NCBI GenBank assembly: GCA_900317905.1
Contig: ONIN01000023.1
Span: 1 to 50,476, forward strand
DNA length: 50,476 nt
Source of the DNA: an uncultured Eubacteriales bacterium
GTDB taxonomy: Bacteria > Bacillota > Clostridia > Oscillospirales > Oscillospiraceae
Direction of reading: 5' to 3'
This document shows positions 47,389 through 50,476 of the stretch, in pieces; position 1 is the first letter of the stretch; each line of letters begins with the position of its first letter. Both the position numbers and the translations under genes were made by a program. A model generated the notes under the pieces. It did not search any database and was not told the origin of the DNA. It saw nothing but the letters and a program-made list of their open reading frames with translations.

Positions 47389-47427
47389 CAAAAAATCCAC
47401 CGGCGGGCTGTGAACTGCCGATGGATT
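47389..47427 (-). terminator. Terminator of the amidase gene
   Basis: 11-bp stem (one G-U pair) aatccaccggc (47394-47404) / gccgatggatt (47417-47427), with a T-run on the minus strand side. Confidence 0.85.
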
Positions 47428-47438
47428 CTTTTTATGTT

Positions 47439-49067
47439 TTATTCAGCCGGCTTCGGGCTCTCGGTGGGGGCGGGGGATTCGGTGACCTCCGGCGTTGCCT
47501 CGGGAGCAGGGGACTCCGTCACCTCCGGGGTGGTCTCGGGCGCGGGGGATTCCTCCGGCTTCGGGCTCTCCGCAGGCTCCGGACTCTGCTCGGGGGCGGG
47601 GGTCTCCTCGGGGATCTCCAGATCGTCGGGATCGTTCAGGAGGGTGTAGGCGTTGAGCCTGAGCAGCACGGTGCAGGCCTCGGCTCTGTTGGCGCCCTCC
47701 AGCGGGGCAAAGCCGGTATCGCGGCCGTTCAGGAGGCTCTTTTCATAGCAGAAGCAGACGTCGCTCTTGGCAAATTCGCTGATGAGCTTGAAGTCCTTGA
47801 TGAGCTTCTGGGTCACCTCGATGGTGGACTCAATCTTAAAGCCCTTGTGCTTCAGATACTTGGTCATGATGTGGGCCATCTGTTCGCGGGTGATGGGCTG
47901 TGTGGGGCCAAAGGTGCCGTCATCAAAGCCATTGATGATGTCGGCGTTCACCGCCCACTGGACGCTCTGGGCGTAGTACATCTCAGCGCCGAAGTCCGGG
48001 AAGGGGCTGGTCTTGACCTCCGGCAGCTCCTCACCGCTGACGCGGGCCAGCATGGTGACGAAATCCGCGCGGGTCAGAGAGCGGTCGGGCTTGAAGCTGT
48101 GATCCGGGTAGCCGTTGATCCAGCCGTTGGCGATGGCGGTGTCGATGCTGTCCTTGGCCCAGTGATTCTCATAGTCCAGCAGCACCACCGGGTCCACGGG
48201 CTCGGTGCCGTCCTTCTTCACCAGACCGTAATAGGCGGCGATGCCCTCGGCGTCGGCCTGGGCCAGAGCGGCCAGCTTCTTGTCGGTGTTCAGATAGCCG
48301 TTGAAGTCCTCTTCACTGGTGATGAAGCAGTGCTCCACGATGAAGGCGGGCAGGTTTCTCCACATGCCGCCCCGGACGATGCCGTAGTAGTCCGCCACGG
48401 TGCCGTCGGGGTTCTTGTAATCCTGGGAGTTCCGGGGCAGGTGGCCGCGGTTCACCAGACCCAGGGCGGAGAGCCGGGTGAGGATGTTGGCGCCGATGGC
48501 ATAGGCCACGTCGGCGGCGCCGGCATTGTAGTTGCCGTTGCTGTCCAGCATCATGGCGCCGTGGATGTCCTTGTTGGTGCTGGCGTTTAAGTGCAGACTC
48601 ACCAGTACGTCGGCCTGCATCTCAGCGGCGTATTCCACACGGGGCGCGATCTTCTTGGGATTGATGACCGCGGGATCACCGTCGTTGTCCTCGCGGGTCA
48701 TGACCACCAGCACATCCCGGTATTCCTCCAGATCCGCCTTCAGATACTGGGCGATCTTCAGCACCAGATCCGCCTCGTGATACTCCACGCCGTTGTAGGT
48801 GGCGCAGGCGCCGGGGTCGGTGGAGCCGTGGCCCGGGTCCAGGCAGATGATCAGCCAGTCGTCAGACTCCGAGGGTCTTGGCGTGACCTCGGGCACCACG
48901 GTGGGAGCGGGCTCATCCTCGCCCTCGGGCTCATAGGGAGCCGGGGACTCTTTGGCCGCGGCGGCGGGAACCTCCTGCGCGTCCTCGTCACCCTCGGCGG
49001 CAAGGGCGGCCGTCACCAGGGAGAAGCACAGGATCAATGCTAACATCAGGGAGAGAAAACGTTTCAT
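47439..49067 (-). CDS. N-acetylmuramoyl-L-alanine amidase with SLH domains
   Basis: 542 aa from ATG 49067. Signal peptide (MKRFLSLMLALILCFSLVTAALA), then an acidic Pro-rich linker. Residues about 70-260 form the Amidase_3 catalytic domain with zinc ligands in CLDPGHGSTDPGA (His), YHEADL (Glu) and VSLHLNAS (His), and the catalytic Glu in AFIVEHCFI. Three SLH motifs follow (NGYPDHSFKPDRSLTRADF, NGFDDGTFGPTQPITREQM and a degenerate third one), then a tail rich in PAPE/ESP. It cleaves the peptide from muramic acid in peptidoglycan while held at the cell surface. The AGGAGG site lies directly before an in-frame ATG at 49091, so the start is uncertain by eight codons. Confidence 0.9.
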   Translation of the reverse strand: MKRFLSLMLALILCFSLVTAALAAEGDEDAQEVPAAAAKESPAPYEPEGEDEPAPTVVPEVTPRPSESDDWLIICLDPGHGSTDPGACATYNGVEYHEADLVLKIAQYLKADLEEYRDVLVVMTREDNDGDPAVINPKKIAPRVEYAAEMQADVLVSLHLNASTNKDIHGAMMLDSNGNYNAGAADVAYAIGANILTRLSALGLVNRGHLPRNSQDYKNPDGTVADYYGIVRGGMWRNLPAFIVEHCFITSEEDFNGYLNTDKKLAALAQADAEGIAAYYGLVKKDGTEPVDPVVLLDYENHWAKDSIDTAIANGWINGYPDHSFKPDRSLTRADFVTMLARVSGEELPEVKTSPFPDFGAEMYYAQSVQWAVNADIINGFDDGTFGPTQPITREQMAHIMTKYLKHKGFKIESTIEVTQKLIKDFKLISEFAKSDVCFCYEKSLLNGRDTGFAPLEGANRAEACTVLLRLNAYTLLNDPDDLEIPEETPAPEQSPEPAESPKPEESPAPETTPEVTESPAPEATPEVTESPAPTESPKPAE

Positions 49068-49131
49068 ATCGTTTGGGAACTTGCGTCCCATCCTCCTTTG
49101 GGGAATTTGCGCGATTTGCACAGATAACCAG

Positions 49132-49160
49132 ATTCTAACACATGTTTACATAAAAATCAA
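49132..49160 (-). promoter_or_regulatory. Promoter of the amidase gene
   Basis: Minus strand: TTGATT (49160-49155), 17-bp spacer, TAGAAT (49137-49132). Confidence 0.65.
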
Positions 49161-49220
49161 TCAGAAGTTTTACGTTTTGTAACAGATTTGCAGATTTTCT
49201 ACCTTTTTCACAGATATAGT

Positions 49221-49249
49221 TTGACAGAAGCAGGGAACCATGTTAGATT
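49221..49249 (+). promoter_or_regulatory. Promoter of the nucleotidyltransferase gene
   Basis: TTGACA (49221-49226), 17-bp spacer, TAGATT (49244-49249), 52 bp before the start codon. Confidence 0.7.
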
Positions 49250-49301
49250 AAAACCACAGAATCCTATGGAGAACACCATAGATAAAAGGAGAAAAGCAAT
49301 T

Positions 49302-50213
49302 ATGAATATGACATTGGTTGTGATGGCGGCCGGTCTCGGCTCCCGCTACGGCGGCGTGAAGCAGGTGGAAAAGGTGGGCCCCGGCGGCGAGATCCTCATG
49401 GAGTACGCCATTTACGATGCGGTCCACGCGGGCTTTGACCACATCGTGCTGATCATCAAGCCGGAAATGCTCTCTGACGTGAAGGAGCTCTTCGGCGACC
49501 GGATCGAGCAGCGCACCGGCATCAAGATCGATTACGCCTTCCAGGATCCCAAGCGCTTCACCGAGCATTACAACATGCCTGCCGAGCGCGTGAAGCCTCT
49601 GGGCACCGTCCACGCGGTGCTCTGCGCCAGGGACGTGATCAAGACCCCCTTCGCCGTCATCAACGCCGACGATTATTACGGCGGCGCGGCCTTCCGCACC
49701 GTCACCGAGATCCTGCCGAAGCTCACGGACGAGAAGCACAGCGCCATGGTGGCCTATGAGCTGCAGAACACCGTCAGCCCCTACGGCACCGTCACCCGCG
49801 GCGTCTGCGTCACGGAGAACGACCTGCTGCAGAAGGTCCGCGAGACCTATAAGATCAAGCTGTTCGAGGACGGCACCATCCGCGACACCTCCGAGTCTGA
49901 GGACGGCCCGGTCCTGGCCCCCGAGACCCCGGTGAGCATGAACCTCTGGGCCTGGCACCCGGAGATCCTGAACGTGATGGAGCAGTATTTCTACGACTTC
50001 CTGAACGGCCTCAAGCCCGACGACATCAAGAGCGAGTGCCTGCTGCCCATCATGATGGACCAGCTCATCGCGGAAGGGAAGATCGAGACTGTCGTCCTCC
50101 ACACCCCCGACCGCTGGTTCGGCCTGACCTACCAGGAGGACAAGCCCGGTGTGGTGGCCGGTCTCCAGGCCCTCCACGACGCCGGTGTGTACCCGGCCAA
50201 GCTTTGGGATTAA
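49302..50213 (+). CDS. Sugar-phosphate nucleotidyltransferase family protein
   Basis: 303 aa from ATG 49302 with AAAGGAG 9 nt upstream. The N-terminal nucleotide motif is LVVMAAGLGSRYGGVKQVEKVG (a GxGxRxG-K form with a YGG insertion); the metal Asp lies in FAVINADDYYGG, and VSPYGTVTRGVC follows. The glucose-1-phosphate-type nucleotidyltransferase fold is clear, but the usual sugar-binding signatures of GalU or RmlA are not. It activates a sugar, or possibly a choline-like phosphate, for surface polymers. It stands alone between a promoter and a tRNA gene. Confidence 0.87.
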   Translation: MNMTLVVMAAGLGSRYGGVKQVEKVGPGGEILMEYAIYDAVHAGFDHIVLIIKPEMLSDVKELFGDRIEQRTGIKIDYAFQDPKRFTEHYNMPAERVKPLGTVHAVLCARDVIKTPFAVINADDYYGGAAFRTVTEILPKLTDEKHSAMVAYELQNTVSPYGTVTRGVCVTENDLLQKVRETYKIKLFEDGTIRDTSESEDGPVLAPETPVSMNLWAWHPEILNVMEQYFYDFLNGLKPDDIKSECLLPIMMDQLIAEGKIETVVLHTPDRWFGLTYQEDKPGVVAGLQALHDAGVYPAKLWD

Positions 50214-50266
50214 CGTCAGAAGAAACTCGCTCCGGCACGAAGCGCAAATCTTTCAGAAATTAACCC

Positions 50267-50294
50267 TTGACAATTTCACTATTTCTGTTATAAT
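50267..50294 (+). promoter_or_regulatory. Promoter of tRNA-Leu (GAG)
   Basis: Consensus TTGACA (50267-50272), 16-bp spacer, consensus TATAAT (50289-50294), 13 bp before the tRNA 5' end. Confidence 0.8.
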
Positions 50295-50307
50295 AACTTT
50301 TGCGCTT

Positions 50308-50392
50308 GCGAGAGTGCTGGAACAGGTAGACAGGCACGTTTGAGGGGCGTGTGTCAACCGACGTGGGAGTTCAAGTCTCCTCTCTCGCACCA
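50308..50392 (+). tRNA. tRNA-Leu (GAG)
   Basis: 85 nt with encoded CCA. Acceptor gcgagag/ctctcgc, leucine-type D arm (gctggaacaggtagacaggc), anticodon loop ttGAGgg on the stem cacgt/gcgtg, long variable arm, T loop ttcaagt. Reading the loop one base earlier would give TGA (Ser), but the D arm and stem pairing support Leu. Confidence 0.92.
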
Positions 50393-50397
50393 TAATT

Positions 50398-50429
50398 CAC
50401 GCTGTGACTTCGGTCGCAGCGTGTTTTTT
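50398..50429 (+). terminator. Intrinsic terminator after tRNA-Leu (GAG)
   Basis: 11-bp stem (one G-U) cacgctgtgac (50398-50408) / gtcgcagcgtg (50413-50423) with a TTCG tetraloop, then TTTTTT. Confidence 0.92.
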
Positions 50430-50447
50430 GTTGTTGGCATAAGATTG

Positions 50448-50476
50448 CAAATTGGAAGTTTAACGCTCATTCCTTG
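50448..50476 (+). repeat. Start of a further family B repeat, cut by the window edge
   Basis: caaattggaagtttaacgct and the following cattccttg match the inverted right end of the 23.1-kb element (attggagtttaacgctcgct, then ccttg) with few differences. Confidence 0.7.

Noticed and set aside
50308-50392. tRNA-Ser (TGA) reading of the last tRNA
   Set aside because: Would require shifting the anticodon loop by one base and breaks stem pairing; D-arm sequence is leucine-type.

Overview
The window looks like a chromosomal segment of a high-GC, anaerobic, monoderm Firmicute of the class Clostridia, most likely an Oscillospiraceae-type gut bacterium. Support: strong AGGAGG-type ribosome sites, T-rich intrinsic terminators, S-layer-homology surface proteins, a glycolytic operon (pgk-tpiA-gpmI-eno), a flavodiiron O2/NO reductase, a PflX-like radical SAM protein and BioY/BirA biotin control. 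No rRNA gene is present, so the rank below class is inference. I see no phage, no CRISPR array and no transposase; apart from dispersed non-coding repeats this is core metabolism.

Layout. 0-5 kb: AraC regulator overlapping a cytoplasmic transglutaminase-like protein; a small lipoprotein; a minus-strand operon of a PflX-like radical SAM protein, a small membrane protein and an FMN-dependent alpha-hydroxyacid oxidase-like protein with a Cys-rich N-terminus. 5-11.5 kb: trmL, then pgk, tpiA, gpmI, eno and a membrane-anchored M23 peptidase; a roughly 150-bp imperfect palindrome sits between pgk and tpiA. 11.6-12 kb: tRNA-Met/Glu/Val. 12-20.4 kb: Ldh2-family dehydrogenase, membrane-anchored XRE regulator, a GHMP kinase (galactokinase-like) with an MBL hydrolase, pcrA, a DMT transporter, alanine racemase. 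20.5-23 kb: polar amino-acid ABC transporter. 23.2-27 kb: HAD phosphatase and an 894-aa coiled-coil protein built of 14/28-residue repeats. 27-30.2 kb: redox cluster (flavodiiron protein with two short rubredoxins, thioredoxin, Crp/Fnr regulator). 30.5-39 kb: an eight-gene aromatic amino-acid operon read leftward. 39-42.7 kb: divergent bioY/birA, a LysR regulator, a PAP2 phosphatase. 42.9-50.5 kb: two tRNA-Leu genes, an SLH surface protein, a PP2C phosphatase, an SLH amidase and a nucleotidyltransferase.

The most interesting signal is at 38740-38984. A good promoter is followed by an unannotated 35-codon leader ORF with seven Tyr and three Phe codons, then by mutually exclusive antiterminator and terminator hairpins directly ahead of the aminotransferase-pheA-aroB-aroE/K-aroQ-aroA-tyrA-aroF operon. 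This is the anatomy of ribosome-mediated transcription attenuation sensing Tyr (and Phe), where a T-box might have been expected in a Firmicute. Genes for the DAHP-to-EPSP steps, for both branch-point enzymes and for the aminotransferase are present; only chorismate synthase (aroC) is missing from the cluster.

Other structure beyond the genes: a dispersed MITE-like repeat family with at least four copies (13.8, 30.3, 43.1, 47.1 kb), a second GC-rich palindromic repeat with similar termini (23.1 kb and the right edge of the window), two BirA-type operators in the bioY/birA region, a strong promoter inside the PP2C gene, and a pcrA promoter that predicts a nearly leaderless mRNA.
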